64,000 nucleotides of DNA. It comes from Syntrophobacterales bacterium (GTDB lineage: Bacteria > Desulfobacterota > Syntrophobacteria > Syntrophobacterales > Thermodesulforhabdaceae). Below are positions 1 to 8,361 of this stretch, piece after piece. The position numbers were made by a program, and so were the translations under genes. Location: positions 42,648 to 106,647 of the forward strand of contig JAOACS010000020.1 in assembly GCA_026417655.1 (NCBI GenBank). The letters are read 5' to 3'. A model generated the notes under the pieces. The model did not search any database, was not told where the DNA came from, and saw only the letters and a list, made by a program, of their open reading frames with translations. Every line of letters starts with the position of its first letter. Position 1 is the first letter of the stretch.

Positions 1-643
1 TGTATTGGGATAGTTCCTGAATGAGGGCATATCGGCCATCCCGAAGATCATTAGCATGGGCTCCGCTCGCCTCCGCAAAGCCTATCCTAAAATTGTAATC
101 GGCAATCTGTTGAAGAAGATTGTTTACGCGGCCCTCTACCTGAGAAAGGTCGTTATCAATATCTTCGGACAACTTAGAAAGTTCTCTATAGCTTTCTCGA
201 ACCATAGAAGCTAATGCCTTCGCTGTTTCGACAACGTTTTGTCTTTCCGGTGCACCATCGGGATTAGCATCAAAGACGTCCCAACTGTTCCAGAAAGCTT
301 TCAGGGCGCCAGAAATCCCCCCTTCTCCATCATCCCTCATGTAGCTAGAAACAAGGTCTAGATAATAGGCTCTAGCTTCGTAATCCTTCTCAAGGGATAT
401 GCTGCTTAGAAACTTTTTCTCCAAAAGTGGATCCCAGTTCTGAATTATATTGTGAATTCTAGCCCCAATTCCTACAAGGAACTTCCCATCCCTCAAAGGC
501 GGATTGGTTACAAGTTTAACCATCTGACGATGATATGTTTTGTCATTAGCTTTGGAAATATTATGATTGACTGTCTGAATTTGAGTCTGAGTATTGAGAA
601 GAGTTAATTTTCCTGTTTCCAAAGCCTGAATAAGCCCTGCCAT
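1..643 (-). CDS. flgK: Flagellar hook-associated protein 1 FlgK (partial, N-terminal part)
   Basis: This is the N-terminal ~214 residues of the hook-filament junction protein; the gene runs off the left edge, so the C-terminus is missing. Residues ~25-40 carry the axial-protein signature NHNISKANDKTYHRQ (family pattern N-x-N-x-A-N-x-x-T-x-G-Y-x-R-Q). A later LRDGRYALIQELS stretch matches the FlgK pattern around 'LxDxRdxLlxeLS'. The ATG at 643 follows GGTGGAGG, which overlaps the end of flgN, with good spacing. It is the last visible gene of the flagellar run and directly follows its putative chaperone gene flgN. FlgE/FlgL could share the N-terminal motif, but the coiled region and the flgN neighbour favour FlgK. 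Confidence 0.9.
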   Translation of the reverse strand, partial: MAGLIQALETGKLTLLNTQTQIQTVNHNISKANDKTYHRQMVKLVTNPPLRDGKFLVGIGARIHNIIQNWDPLLEKKFLSSISLEKDYEARAYYLDLVSSYMRDDGEGGISGALKAFWNSWDVFDANPDGAPERQNVVETAKALASMVRESYRELSKLSEDIDNDLSQVEGRVNNLLQQIADYNFRIGFAEASGAHANDLRDGRYALIQELSQY

Positions 644-647
644 GTCT

Positions 648-1028
648 TTATGCCTCCACCTTAAGTGTTACTCCTTTAAGGGGAACTGGGGCCGTCTCTG
701 TTTTGCCATCGTTTCGATAATGCTTGGGAAGAATTGCCGATAGGAGATCATTCCATAGAGAAAGGGCCTCCTCAGTAAATATTCGGTTGGTATCGTTAAG
801 AAATTTAATCTCGGATATGATTCTTTTTAGCTCTATGGCATGACTAGAAGACTTAAGATCCTTAAGATAGATACTCATCTTTTCAAGCTGTTCCACAAGA
901 AAAAGTTTCCTTGGAAGAAGAGCGATAAGCCCACCGCGATCCATCCTTTTTAGCAACCGAGTTTCCTCTTCTAGCACTAACTTTAGTTCCCCTAGGAGGG
1001 AAAAAATTTCCTCCGATAAGTTCTTCAT
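648..1028 (-). CDS. flgN: FlgN-like flagellar export chaperone
   Basis: A 126-residue, almost entirely helical protein with the heptad-like pattern of FlgN, the cytosolic chaperone that holds FlgK and FlgL unassembled before export. The N-terminal segment LLGELKLVLEEETRLLKRMD resembles the usual FlgN start 'L..Ll..E...l..al...D'. Sequence conservation in this family is weak, so the call rests partly on position: 4 bases upstream of flgK, with a 4-base ATGA overlap with the preceding flgJ. Size matches the family (about 120-160 residues). Confidence 0.75.
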   Translation of the reverse strand: MKNLSEEIFSLLGELKLVLEEETRLLKRMDRGGLIALLPRKLFLVEQLEKMSIYLKDLKSSSHAIELKRIISEIKFLNDTNRIFTEEALSLWNDLLSAILPKHYRNDGKTETAPVPLKGVTLKVEA

Positions 1029-1351
1029 GATGTATCCCCCTTTGGCCGTTCAGCCCTAGACTCTGCCTCCAGGAGAGGCTCAAGTTGTTTATAGAGCATA
1101 TCACCGAGCCCCAGAACTCCCGAAAGACTTATCTCCCTAGAAACCGCCTCGTCGAACATCGCCTCATATATTTCCCTCGCATGTTCAGGAGCTTCAGCTC
1201 GGTGTATTGTCGATCTCATGTTTTTCAAAATGTATGCCGTAAAAAGGCTCTCAAACTCTCTACAAGCCCTTTTTAGCTCCTCTTTCTTAGCACTCAATAT
1301 TTTTTCCTGAGAAACGGCTCCTATAACGGAATTGTTTTTTACCGGTTCCAT
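1025..1351 (-). CDS. flgJ: Rod-binding protein FlgJ (N-terminal domain only)
   Basis: A 108-residue single-domain FlgJ. The segment CREFESLFTAYILKNMRST matches the rod-binding (Rod-binding/PF10135-type) domain, which caps the growing rod. The C-terminal muramidase domain found in gamma-proteobacterial FlgJ is absent, as is common in Desulfobacterota, so a separate peptidoglycan hydrolase must open the wall for the rod. Start at 1351 is preceded by GAGGAG. It ends in an ATGA overlap with flgN, suggesting translational coupling. Confidence 0.87.
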   Translation of the reverse strand: MEPVKNNSVIGAVSQEKILSAKKEELKRACREFESLFTAYILKNMRSTIHRAEAPEHAREIYEAMFDEAVSREISLSGVLGLGDMLYKQLEPLLEAESRAERPKGDTS

Positions 1352-1353
1352 GT

Positions 1354-2124
1354 TTAACTACTCCTCTCTTCTTGCCTAAAAGGTTTTAGGGTTATTTCCA
1401 CTCTTCTATTAAGGGCTCTTCCAGATGGAGTAGAATTATCACCAAGGGGCATTCTATCCCCATAGGCTCCAATAGCTAACTTTTCTGGAGGAACCTTCTC
1501 TCGACTGACTAGATAATCGAGCACAGATTTGGCCCGTGCGAAAGAGAGATCATCGTTTGATGGGTAAATCCCCTTAGCAGCCGGTGGGGTGTTATCGGTA
1601 TGTCCGTCAATGAAGGCCATATATTTAGATTGCTTAAGAAAGGTTCCAATAGCACTTAGGAGAGGAAAAAGGGAGGGGTTAATATGGGTGCTCCCACGTT
1701 CAAAGATAATGTCGTTATTAAGAATAAGGGTAAGCCCCTTCGATTTGTCGTCTATCTTGTAAAGCATAAACTTCCCAGAGCCGATCAACTGTGAAAGCTC
1801 TTCTTCAGAGATATTCTGAAGCTCTTCAATCCTTTTAAGCTCAATAGATTGATCCCCTTCAAGTCTCTTCATAATCTTTCTGAGGACCACCATAGGGGAT
1901 TGAGAAATGTCCTCGAGTTTTTGAAAAAAAAGAAGTCCCCCCTTTTCTCCAAAATTCTCAAGAGCCTTTTTAATTGTTTGACTATCAAGAGAGGACATGG
2001 ATACGAGAAGCACAAAGAAGGTAAGAAGCAGGGTACAGAAGTCGGCGAAGGTGATCGTCCAGGCTGTCCTATAAGAATAGGGCGTGGTTAATTTAGTGTT
2101 ATCTTTCGGTCTTTCTCTTCTCAT
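1354..2124 (-). CDS. MotB-like OmpA-family stator protein (second copy)
   Basis: A 256-residue inner-membrane protein: one N-terminal membrane segment (about residues 20-43) with the MotB-type WTITFADFCTLLLTFFVLL, whose Asp28 aligns with the ion-binding Asp32 of E. coli MotB, then a linker and a C-terminal OmpA/MotB peptidoglycan-binding domain (IDGHTDNTPP, then FARAKSVLDYLV and GRALNRRVEI). The open frame could extend to 2235, but that would put 137 bases inside the preceding gene and add residues unlike the family. The Met at 2124 gives a normal MotB N-terminus and a 26-base overlap with the preceding motB-like gene. It lies between the first copy and flgJ, separate from motA. It may be a stator subunit for a second motor or an accessory peptidoglycan-binding protein. 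Confidence 0.85.
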   Translation of the reverse strand: MRRERPKDNTKLTTPYSYRTAWTITFADFCTLLLTFFVLLVSMSSLDSQTIKKALENFGEKGGLLFFQKLEDISQSPMVVLRKIMKRLEGDQSIELKRIEELQNISEEELSQLIGSGKFMLYKIDDKSKGLTLILNNDIIFERGSTHINPSLFPLLSAIGTFLKQSKYMAFIDGHTDNTPPAAKGIYPSNDDLSFARAKSVLDYLVSREKVPPEKLAIGAYGDRMPLGDNSTPSGRALNRRVEITLKPFRQEERSS

Positions 2125-2923
2125 TTTCCGACTCTTTTTCAAACAGTGGGAAGAAAAAGTGTTTATATTGAAAAATTGCTCTTCTTTCAGATCGTAGGGA
2201 ATATAGATTAGCTGGTATTGAAGGATTGTCACCAAGGAGTATCTCTACACGACGGTTTTTATGTCTAAAGGAAGGATATTGGCTTCCATCTACTATTGGA
2301 TGAAAGAAACTCATACCATGGGCACTCATCCTTTGAGGTTCTATTCCAAGGCTTATAAAGAGCCGGTAAACTGTAAGAGCTCTCTCTGTAGAAAGCTTCC
2401 ATGAGAAAGCTTCTGAGTCGGGAGATGCCAACACTTCGAACCGATCCGTGTGGCCCCGTATTTCTATTTGTTGGGGATCGTTTTTCAAGTAAGAACCGAG
2501 AGTGGATAAAAATCTTTCACCTGAAGGAAGAAGTTTTGACGATCCCTCGTCAAAAAGACTATCAGTGACTCTAACCATAACTCTATCTTCCTTTCTAAGA
2601 ATATCGACTTCAGATCCAAAGAGGCCACTGGCCGCTAGTTGTTTAAGATATCCCTCGGTAATAGAAAGCGGTTTATCCATAGGGATTGAGGGTTTTGGAA
2701 TATTTTCCGGTTCCCGATCTCCAACCAGACTTCGACCTTCCGGAAGAAATTTAAATGCGCCTATCAAAGAGTTTAGAACCTCCTTTTCCCGTTCTACATC
2801 TATCACCGCCATGGAAAAGATGAGAACAAAGAAAGTGAGCAAAAGAGTAAAGAGATCAGCATAGGTTATGAGCCAAGGATTTTTTCCACTAGGGGATGTT
2901 ACGTCGTGTCTCTTTCTATGCAT
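2099..2923 (-). CDS. motB: MotB-like OmpA-family stator protein (first copy)
   Basis: A 274-residue MotB homologue. The single membrane segment WLITYADLFTLLLTFFVL (about residues 17-40) carries Asp23, equivalent to the MotB ion-binding Asp. The C-terminal OmpA-like domain has IEIRGHTDRFE, then STERALTVYRLF and HKNRRVEILL, the usual peptidoglycan-binding core. With MotA it would form the torque-generating stator anchored in the wall. AGGA lies just ahead of the ATG at 2923. Sequence differs clearly from the second copy downstream, so this is not a recent duplication. Both lie ~16 kb from motA in the same cluster. Confidence 0.86.
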   Translation of the reverse strand: MHRKRHDVTSPSGKNPWLITYADLFTLLLTFFVLIFSMAVIDVEREKEVLNSLIGAFKFLPEGRSLVGDREPENIPKPSIPMDKPLSITEGYLKQLAASGLFGSEVDILRKEDRVMVRVTDSLFDEGSSKLLPSGERFLSTLGSYLKNDPQQIEIRGHTDRFEVLASPDSEAFSWKLSTERALTVYRLFISLGIEPQRMSAHGMSFFHPIVDGSQYPSFRHKNRRVEILLGDNPSIPANLYSLRSERRAIFQYKHFFFPLFEKESENEKRKTER

Positions 2924-2941
2924 TCCTAATTCCTAGTCCTT

Positions 2942-4051
2942 CTACATAATTTCCAACTCTGCCTGTAGAGCTCCCGCTGCCTTTATCGCCTGTAATATAT
3001 TTATAAGATCTCTGGGCGTTGCTCCTAAAGCATTAAGACCCTCTACCACTTGGCTTATGGTCACCCCTCCACCAACAATCGCAATAGGAACCTTCTGTTC
3101 CTTAACCTCTACCTGAGTCTGGGGAACTACAACTGTTTGGCCGGGACTAAAAGGAAGAGGTTGTGAGACGTAAGGCCGTTCTGTAATGGTAACGGTCAGA
3201 TTACCGTGAGCCAACGCTACGGGAGAGATGCGAACATTTTCTCCCATTACAATAGTTCCGGTTCTCTCGTTTATAACAATCTTGGCAACACTGTCAGGTA
3301 TAATTTCAAGTCCTTCAACGGTGGCTATAAAATCTATAGGATTTTTACGTTGTCCTTCCGGAATTTGCAATTTTATAGTGGCTGAATCCTCAGGACTAGC
3401 AATACTAGTTCCGAAACTCCTGTTTATAGTATCAGCCACCTTTTTGGCAGAGGTGAAATCCGGCTGGTTTAACGTAAGATACAGATGATCAACACCATCG
3501 TAGGAAAATGGTATTTCCCGCTCTATAAGTGCCCCGTTAGGAATATAGCCAACGGTTGGATGATTTTGTTGAACTGTTCCCCCTCCCCCTCCAAAGACGA
3601 ATCCACCTACCGATATAGGTCCCTGGGCTACCCCATAAACCTGTCCATCTGGTCCCTGAAGGGGTGTCATAAGGAGAGTGCCACCAACGATACTTTTAGC
3701 ATCCCCAATAGAGGATACTTGGACATCAACCCTCATTCCTTGCCTGGCAAAGGGCGGTAATTTCGCTGTGACCATGACGGCTGCAACATTTTTAATCTTT
3801 ATCTGGGCAGGATCCACCTTGATCCCCATGTTATCGAGGAAATTAGCAAGAGTGCTTACGGTAAACTGAGTTTTCTCCTTGTCGCCAGTTCCATTTAGTC
3901 CCACTACAAGGCCATAACCAACAAGCATGTTGGAACGATCTCCTGAAAAACGGGCTATATCCTTTATACGAGCTGCGGAAGTAAGCCCTAGGAATATAAA
4001 AAGGTTAAGAAAAGTTAGCGTAAAGAAAACCTTAAAGACCTTCCTTTTCAT
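2942..4051 (-). CDS. flgI: Flagellar P-ring protein FlgI
   Basis: Periplasmic P-ring subunit, the bushing around the rod in the peptidoglycan layer. A Sec signal peptide (MKRKVFKVFFTLTFLNLFIF, then cleavage near TSA-ARIKDIARF) is followed by the hallmark RSNMLVGYGLVVGLNGTGD and a full-length FlgI domain ending with a typical C-terminus (PRDLINILQAIKAAGAL). The Met at 4051 has a GGGGGT element upstream; the in-frame Met at 4066 has no ribosome-binding site and is five residues longer, so 4051 is preferred. Operon order flgA-flgH-flgI is normal. About 369 residues, the expected length. Confidence 0.95.
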   Translation of the reverse strand: MKRKVFKVFFTLTFLNLFIFLGLTSAARIKDIARFSGDRSNMLVGYGLVVGLNGTGDKEKTQFTVSTLANFLDNMGIKVDPAQIKIKNVAAVMVTAKLPPFARQGMRVDVQVSSIGDAKSIVGGTLLMTPLQGPDGQVYGVAQGPISVGGFVFGGGGGTVQQNHPTVGYIPNGALIEREIPFSYDGVDHLYLTLNQPDFTSAKKVADTINRSFGTSIASPEDSATIKLQIPEGQRKNPIDFIATVEGLEIIPDSVAKIVINERTGTIVMGENVRISPVALAHGNLTVTITERPYVSQPLPFSPGQTVVVPQTQVEVKEQKVPIAIVGGGVTISQVVEGLNALGATPRDLINILQAIKAAGALQAELEIM

Positions 4052-4072
4052 TTTTAATACCCCCATTAGTCA

Positions 4073-4831
4073 CTAAAATGGAAACAGAAGGTCTATTATC
4101 TGCCCAAGCCATCCTGGGCGTTGCTGCCTTGATACAGGACCCTTTCCAACAATAAAGATTTTGGCATCAGCAATATTTTGAGACATAACCGTATTGTTAC
4201 GAGTAATATCAGTTGGACGAATGACACCTTCTAGTACGATTTGATGGAGCTCGTCATTTACCTTTACCCACCTAGAACCCCTTATAACCAAGTTTCCATT
4301 AGGAAGAACCTCCACAACCGTTGCTGTCATATAGGCTTTCACCGTATTAGTTCTAGTCGTCTTCCCAGAACCTTTAAGTCCCCTTCCAAATTCGGCTCCG
4401 TAGTCCATAGAGGTTGATCCACCTAAAAGGTTCTTACCCGCCACAGCCGGATTAGAAGCACTAAGCTTCCCTCCCCAGTTGTGGGATCTATTGACCTCAG
4501 TAGTCGCTTCCCCAGAGGCATCGGAAGATTCACTGACTGTTATGGTAACAATATCCCCTACAGTTTTAGCCTTAATATCCCGATATAGGGACCCAACCTG
4601 ACTATTCCACAGGGAGGCCGAAGGTAAAGTCAACGATTGAGAAGAAGCTGAAGTCCCAGGACTCTCCGAAGGAGTCGGAGGGGTGGGATAAGAAGAGACA
4701 GAAGGAGGATAGGGAGGCTCGAGCTTTGTATTATCCACTTTCCCTTCAAAGGTAGCGCAACCGTAAGATCCCATTACAATCAATACAATCAAAAATATCT
4801 TTATTAATCGATTATAGTCTAAAACCTTCAT
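4073..4831 (-). CDS. flgH: Flagellar L-ring lipoprotein FlgH
   Basis: Outer-membrane L-ring subunit. The N-terminus is a lipoprotein signal with the lipid-modified Cys in IVMGSYGCATF, followed by a Pro/Ser-rich linker (PYPPSVSSYPTPPTPSES). The FlgH core follows with ASLWNSQVGSLYRDIKAKTVGD and TITVSESSDASGEATTEVNR, ending in the conserved GVIRPTDITRNNTVMSQNIADA region. The presence of L- and P-ring genes shows a Gram-negative envelope. GGAG precedes the ATG; it is 5 bases from flgA. 252 residues, normal for the family. Confidence 0.95.
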   Translation of the reverse strand: MKVLDYNRLIKIFLIVLIVMGSYGCATFEGKVDNTKLEPPYPPSVSSYPTPPTPSESPGTSASSQSLTLPSASLWNSQVGSLYRDIKAKTVGDIVTITVSESSDASGEATTEVNRSHNWGGKLSASNPAVAGKNLLGGSTSMDYGAEFGRGLKGSGKTTRTNTVKAYMTATVVEVLPNGNLVIRGSRWVKVNDELHQIVLEGVIRPTDITRNNTVMSQNIADAKIFIVGKGPVSRQQRPGWLGQIIDLLFPF

Positions 4832-4836
4832 TGAAG

Positions 4837-5838
4837 CTACTCCGCTACAATAACGGTTTCCTTATCTTTTACCCATCCTTGGATAATCCTCTTAGACGAT
4901 ATGTTCATTACTTTGACACGGTCACCTATCCTTCCGTCACTCTTTGCCTCTCCCTTAGCAGTAAGAACCAAGCCTGGTTTACTGACAACAAGCTTAACAA
5001 TATCTCCCTTGTTTATAACTACAGGATTATCTAGATAAGAGAGGCGTAACGGCTCACCGGCTGAAAAGTCTTTAAGAACCTTTTTACCCAGGGCATCCAG
5101 TTCTCTTTTAGCATAGCCTTTAGGATCATCTGTAACTTTCGCTCGCTTTATTACAATATCCTGGGGCTGAAGTATTGAGCCTCTCGTTATATCCTTCACC
5201 ACATGAAAAACATTATCATAGAGATCCACTAGGCCAGTTACGTTAAAGGACTGAACAGGGCGACCATCTACAGTAATCTGAAAGTTCAAGGTAACATTTC
5301 CACCTGTTAGTTCCTGAGATTCGGAGGTTACCTTAATTACCCTTTCCCCAACCGGAACAACAGGAAGTCCCGATAGCTTAATGTTTTTTATCTCTATGTT
5401 TTCAGAATTCCAGGAGATATGTTTTATCACATAATCTCTGAAGGCCTGCTCAATTTCCTCCTTCGGAATGTTAGTGGACTTTCTTGTAACCACAATCTCA
5501 GAGGGAATTATCACTTCGACCCGGTCAAAACTTTGCCCATTTCCTTCGACAATTTTCTTAAGATAACTTCTAAGAAGCTCTACCTGAACATATTTGACTT
5601 CTCCTACCTGCGGGGCTTCGCCAATGTAAATAGAGGAAAAATGATCTACCCAGTCGGATGGAATGGATGCCGGATTAATAATGTCGCTTAAATAAACTCC
5701 ACCCCTCGACACCTCAACGTAATCCTTAACATGGAGTGTAGTAAGAGACGAGAGGGCAAAGGCAAGAGGTGCTAAAAAGGTCCCTCCTATAATAGAAAGG
5801 ACAAGACAGTAAAATTTTAGCGTTTTTCTTACCTTCAT
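4837..5838 (-). CDS. flgA: Flagellar P-ring chaperone FlgA
   Basis: Periplasmic chaperone needed to assemble FlgI into the P-ring. A signal peptide (about residues 1-28, ending near PLAFA-LSSL) is followed by a long N-terminal region and a C-terminal SAF-type domain with RGSILQPQDIVIKRAKV and the usual end IQGWVKDKETVIV. At 333 residues it is longer than enterobacterial FlgA (~220) but within the range of deltaproteobacterial forms that carry an extended N-terminal domain. SD-like GGGGGGCGGAT precedes the start. It sits directly before flgH and flgI, its functional partners. Confidence 0.92.
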   Translation of the reverse strand: MKVRKTLKFYCLVLSIIGGTFLAPLAFALSSLTTLHVKDYVEVSRGGVYLSDIINPASIPSDWVDHFSSIYIGEAPQVGEVKYVQVELLRSYLKKIVEGNGQSFDRVEVIIPSEIVVTRKSTNIPKEEIEQAFRDYVIKHISWNSENIEIKNIKLSGLPVVPVGERVIKVTSESQELTGGNVTLNFQITVDGRPVQSFNVTGLVDLYDNVFHVVKDITRGSILQPQDIVIKRAKVTDDPKGYAKRELDALGKKVLKDFSAGEPLRLSYLDNPVVINKGDIVKLVVSKPGLVLTAKGEAKSDGRIGDRVKVMNISSKRIIQGWVKDKETVIVAE

Positions 5839-5853
5839 GTATATCCGCCCCCC

Positions 5854-6636
5854 TTAGGCCTTTACTGTATTTGCTATATGAAGCATTTCATCAACGGTTT
5901 TTATAACCTTAGAGTTAGCCTCATAGGCTCTCTGTCCTGCAATCATATTAACCATCTCTTCTACAACGTTAACATTAGAATTTTCCAAAAAACCTTGCAA
6001 AATTGTGCCAAGACCGTCTGTACCAGGGGCTCCTTCAGTGGCTTCACCTGATGCATCGGAAGGCTTGAAGTAATTCTTCCCTACATTGATAAGCCCACCT
6101 GGATTGGGAAAATCATAAAGGGTTATGGTCTGGGTCACCAAGGCAGTGCCATTTTGATCTAGAGCGGTAAGTTTTCCGCCGGCGTCAATATTTATAGTAA
6201 CCGCCTCTCGAGGAATACTTACCTCGGGCTGAAGCCTGTTTCCTTCAGCGTCACATAGGTATCCATCGGCATCGAGTTTGAAGGACCCACTCCTTGTATA
6301 AACCTCCTCTGTCCCCCTAAGAACTTTGAAAAAGCCCTTACCCTCAATGGCAAGATCTAAAGGATTTTCGGTCTGAACAAAATTCCCCTGAGAAAAGAGC
6401 TTTTGGACGGAAACAGCCTTTACCCCTGTACCTATCTGAATACCGGAGGCTGTTTTTGTGTCCGTTGCCGTCTCAGCTCCAGGTGGAATTAAGCTCTGAT
6501 AGATAAGATCCTCAAAATTGGCCCGGCTTTTTTTGAAGCCAGTTGTTTGAGCATTAGCAAGATTGTGAGCTATTACATCCATATTTAGGGATTGAGCAGC
6601 CATTCCTGTTGCGGCTGTCCATAAACTTCTAACCAT
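5854..6636 (-). CDS. flgG: Flagellar distal-rod protein FlgG
   Basis: Distal rod subunit linking the MS-ring rod to the hook. N-terminal MVRSLWTAATGMAAQSLNMD and IAHNLANAQTTGFKKSRANF are characteristic of FlgG, and the C-terminal axial motif is ENSNVNVVEEMVNMIAGQRAYEANSKVIKT. It has 260 residues, the canonical FlgG length. AGGAGGG is 9 bases before the ATG. It follows the paralogous flgF and precedes flgA. Confidence 0.96.
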   Translation of the reverse strand: MVRSLWTAATGMAAQSLNMDVIAHNLANAQTTGFKKSRANFEDLIYQSLIPPGAETATDTKTASGIQIGTGVKAVSVQKLFSQGNFVQTENPLDLAIEGKGFFKVLRGTEEVYTRSGSFKLDADGYLCDAEGNRLQPEVSIPREAVTINIDAGGKLTALDQNGTALVTQTITLYDFPNPGGLINVGKNYFKPSDASGEATEGAPGTDGLGTILQGFLENSNVNVVEEMVNMIAGQRAYEANSKVIKTVDEMLHIANTVKA

Positions 6637-6667
6637 GGCCTATACCCTCCTACCTAGTAGTATTATA

Positions 6668-7348
6668 TCATCTACTTACAACCCTTCTAATTAACTGCCG
6701 ATCCTCTTCATGGCCTACTTGATAGACCTTTGTGTAAGCCTCGAAAGCTCGCATGGTATCAATCATTTTGGTCATTTCTTCCACCACGTTAAAATTAGCC
6801 TCTTCAAGACTTCCCTGTTTAACAACTACCTCCTTCGCATCCTGCTCCTTAGCGTCCTTATCGGACGGTTTGAAAAGATTATACCCAACCCTTTCCATCT
6901 TCACCGACTTATCAAAGCTCACAACGGCCAATTGATCGACAACTTTTCCGCCTTCAAAGATTCTTCCCCCCTCATCGATAATAACGTCGTAGCTTTTCAA
7001 GGTTATAGGACTTCCATTCTTCCCAAGAACCAAAGATCCATCGGGAAGAATCAACTGCCCAGAGGCGTCCAACATAAAATTCCCAGCTCTTGTGTAAAAA
7101 ATGCCCTCCTTCTTTTGGACCTTAAAAAAACCATTGCCCACCAAGGCAACATCGAGAGATTGTGAGGTGGTTTTGATATTACCTTGGGTCATGTCAGTGT
7201 GGGTTTCAGCATAGACAAAGTCTATAAACCTTACATCCTCCTTCTTGAACCCTGGTGTAGATGCATTGGCTAGATTATTTCCTATTACCTCTATTTTCTT
7301 CGTCTGATTGATCGAACCAACTGTTACGGCGTAGGATCCGATACGCAT
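6668..7348 (-). CDS. flgF: Flagellar basal-body rod protein FlgF
   Basis: Proximal-rod axial protein, a paralogue of FlgG. N-terminal GSINQTKKIEVIGNNLANASTPGFKKEDV and C-terminal EANFNVVEEMTKMIDTMRAFEAYTKVYQV frame a short central domain. I take the Met at 7348 (MRIGSYAV) because GGAGGTGAT lies four bases upstream, a near-perfect ribosome-binding site; an in-frame Met at 7390 would add 14 hydrophobic residues and has no such site. 226 residues. The gene is directly upstream of flgG. FlgF and FlgG are alike; the shorter length and gene order support FlgF. Confidence 0.87.
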   Translation of the reverse strand: MRIGSYAVTVGSINQTKKIEVIGNNLANASTPGFKKEDVRFIDFVYAETHTDMTQGNIKTTSQSLDVALVGNGFFKVQKKEGIFYTRAGNFMLDASGQLILPDGSLVLGKNGSPITLKSYDVIIDEGGRIFEGGKVVDQLAVVSFDKSVKMERVGYNLFKPSDKDAKEQDAKEVVVKQGSLEEANFNVVEEMTKMIDTMRAFEAYTKVYQVGHEEDRQLIRRVVSR

Positions 7349-7404
7349 GGCTATCACCTCCAATAAGGTGATAAGCAATAAGAGTGCCATAATAATTAGA
7401 GGGG

Positions 7405-7896
7405 TTATTTTCTTTTGTTGAGAGTGGCTTTATAAAGATTAATTATTAATTCCACTTCCCCAACGGGTTTATTTACCTGATGGGCTATAGACTGGACAGT
7501 AAACCCCTTACGGGCTAGACTAAGAATTCTTTCATGTTCAGGGTTGGTCACGCTGGAGGATGTTTCAATCTCTTTGGCTTCTTCTATAATCCTTTCTAAT
7601 CGAGAAATAACCTCAGCTGCCCTATTTATTAACTGATCCAGCTGAGCCGTTAATTCAAGGATAAGGGATCTTTTAGTCTCAAGATTAGCCTCAAACTGTT
7701 TTGATATTACTTCGTGTTCCTTGGCTATTTTCACCAATGATTCAACTATTGTTTCAACCTTATCGTAGGTCTCTTTATGTAAAGAGTTTTTTTCCGCCCT
7801 TTGTCTGAGGATTAAAAATAATAAGAGAGTAACCAGTAACCCGTTAAGGGCTAGTTGGGCATACTCAAACCAGGACCCTAAAAAAGTTGTTGACAT
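7405..7896 (-). CDS. Membrane-anchored coiled-coil protein, DUF2802/SwrB-like
   Basis: 163 residues: an N-terminal membrane segment (about 12-28, LALNGLLVTLLLFLILRQ), a long coiled coil (about 33-115), and a small C-terminal helix-turn-helix-like module (LSLARKGFTVQSIAHQVNKP, then VGEVELIINL). This layout matches the DUF2802 and YlxL/SwrB-type proteins found next to fliA in flagellar operons. Bacillus SwrB promotes activation of the export gate; whether that holds here is inference. It lies 3 bases after the FliL-like gene and before flgF, all co-directional, so it is probably co-expressed with the flagellar late-regulator genes. Confidence 0.6.
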   Translation of the reverse strand: MSTTFLGSWFEYAQLALNGLLVTLLLFLILRQRAEKNSLHKETYDKVETIVESLVKIAKEHEVISKQFEANLETKRSLILELTAQLDQLINRAAEVISRLERIIEEAKEIETSSSVTNPEHERILSLARKGFTVQSIAHQVNKPVGEVELIINLYKATLNKRK

Positions 7897-7899
7897 CTA

Positions 7900-8337
7900 C
7901 TAGAACCTTTGAACCGATTCTACAACTATATCCGAAATCTTACACCGACCTAATTTTGACGTAAGTTCTCCCATGACCTTTTCTTTTATAAGAGTATTCC
8001 ATTCCTTCACAGTATTTTTTGAAGGACTTTGATTTCTTAGTAATCGATACATAACATCTCTAAAAACCTTATCATTTCTTTCAAAACATTCTTGCTGATT
8101 TAATCCCGTGAATTTAAAGACCACGTCCAATCTCAAAAACTCCTCCTTCTTTTCGCTAGTGCTTACTAACAGGTAAAAAGATCTATTGGATGCATAGAGG
8201 GTCCTAGGAATGGAAGCTTTTACAATAGATCCCTCCTTGGCCTTGGAACTACTATCCGAAAGGCCTAAAACAACAGTAGGCCCTATTGATACAAGGCATA
8301 GGATCACTAAAAATCCCCTATGGATAAACCTTTTCAT
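7900..8337 (-). CDS. Secreted FliL-like protein
   Basis: 145 residues with a Sec signal or anchor (MKRFIHRGFLVILCLVSIGPTVVLG). The rest follows the FliL pattern: a strand LRLDVVFKFTGLNQQECFERND, a helix VFRDVMYRLLRNQSPSK, then LIKEKVMGELTSKLGRCKI and a final strand SDIVVESVQRF, which parallels FliL's closing 'Y.TEFvvQ'. It is clearly diverged from the true FliL at 17920-18408. It lies between fliA and the DUF2802-like gene. I infer a periplasmic stator-associated role; it could also be an unrelated SPFH-like fold, so the call is tentative. Confidence 0.5.
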   Translation of the reverse strand: MKRFIHRGFLVILCLVSIGPTVVLGLSDSSSKAKEGSIVKASIPRTLYASNRSFYLLVSTSEKKEEFLRLDVVFKFTGLNQQECFERNDKVFRDVMYRLLRNQSPSKNTVKEWNTLIKEKVMGELTSKLGRCKISDIVVESVQRF

Positions 8338-8361
8338 CCATAGCTTCTCCCACAGCTGTTT

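Noticed and set aside
883..1104. Open frame overlapping flgN and flgJ
   Set aside because: It is a shadow in another frame of the well-supported flgN and flgJ genes.
1354..2235. Longer start of the second MotB-like gene at 2235
   Set aside because: It would add 37 residues unlike MotB N-termini and lie far inside the upstream gene; start at 2124 chosen.
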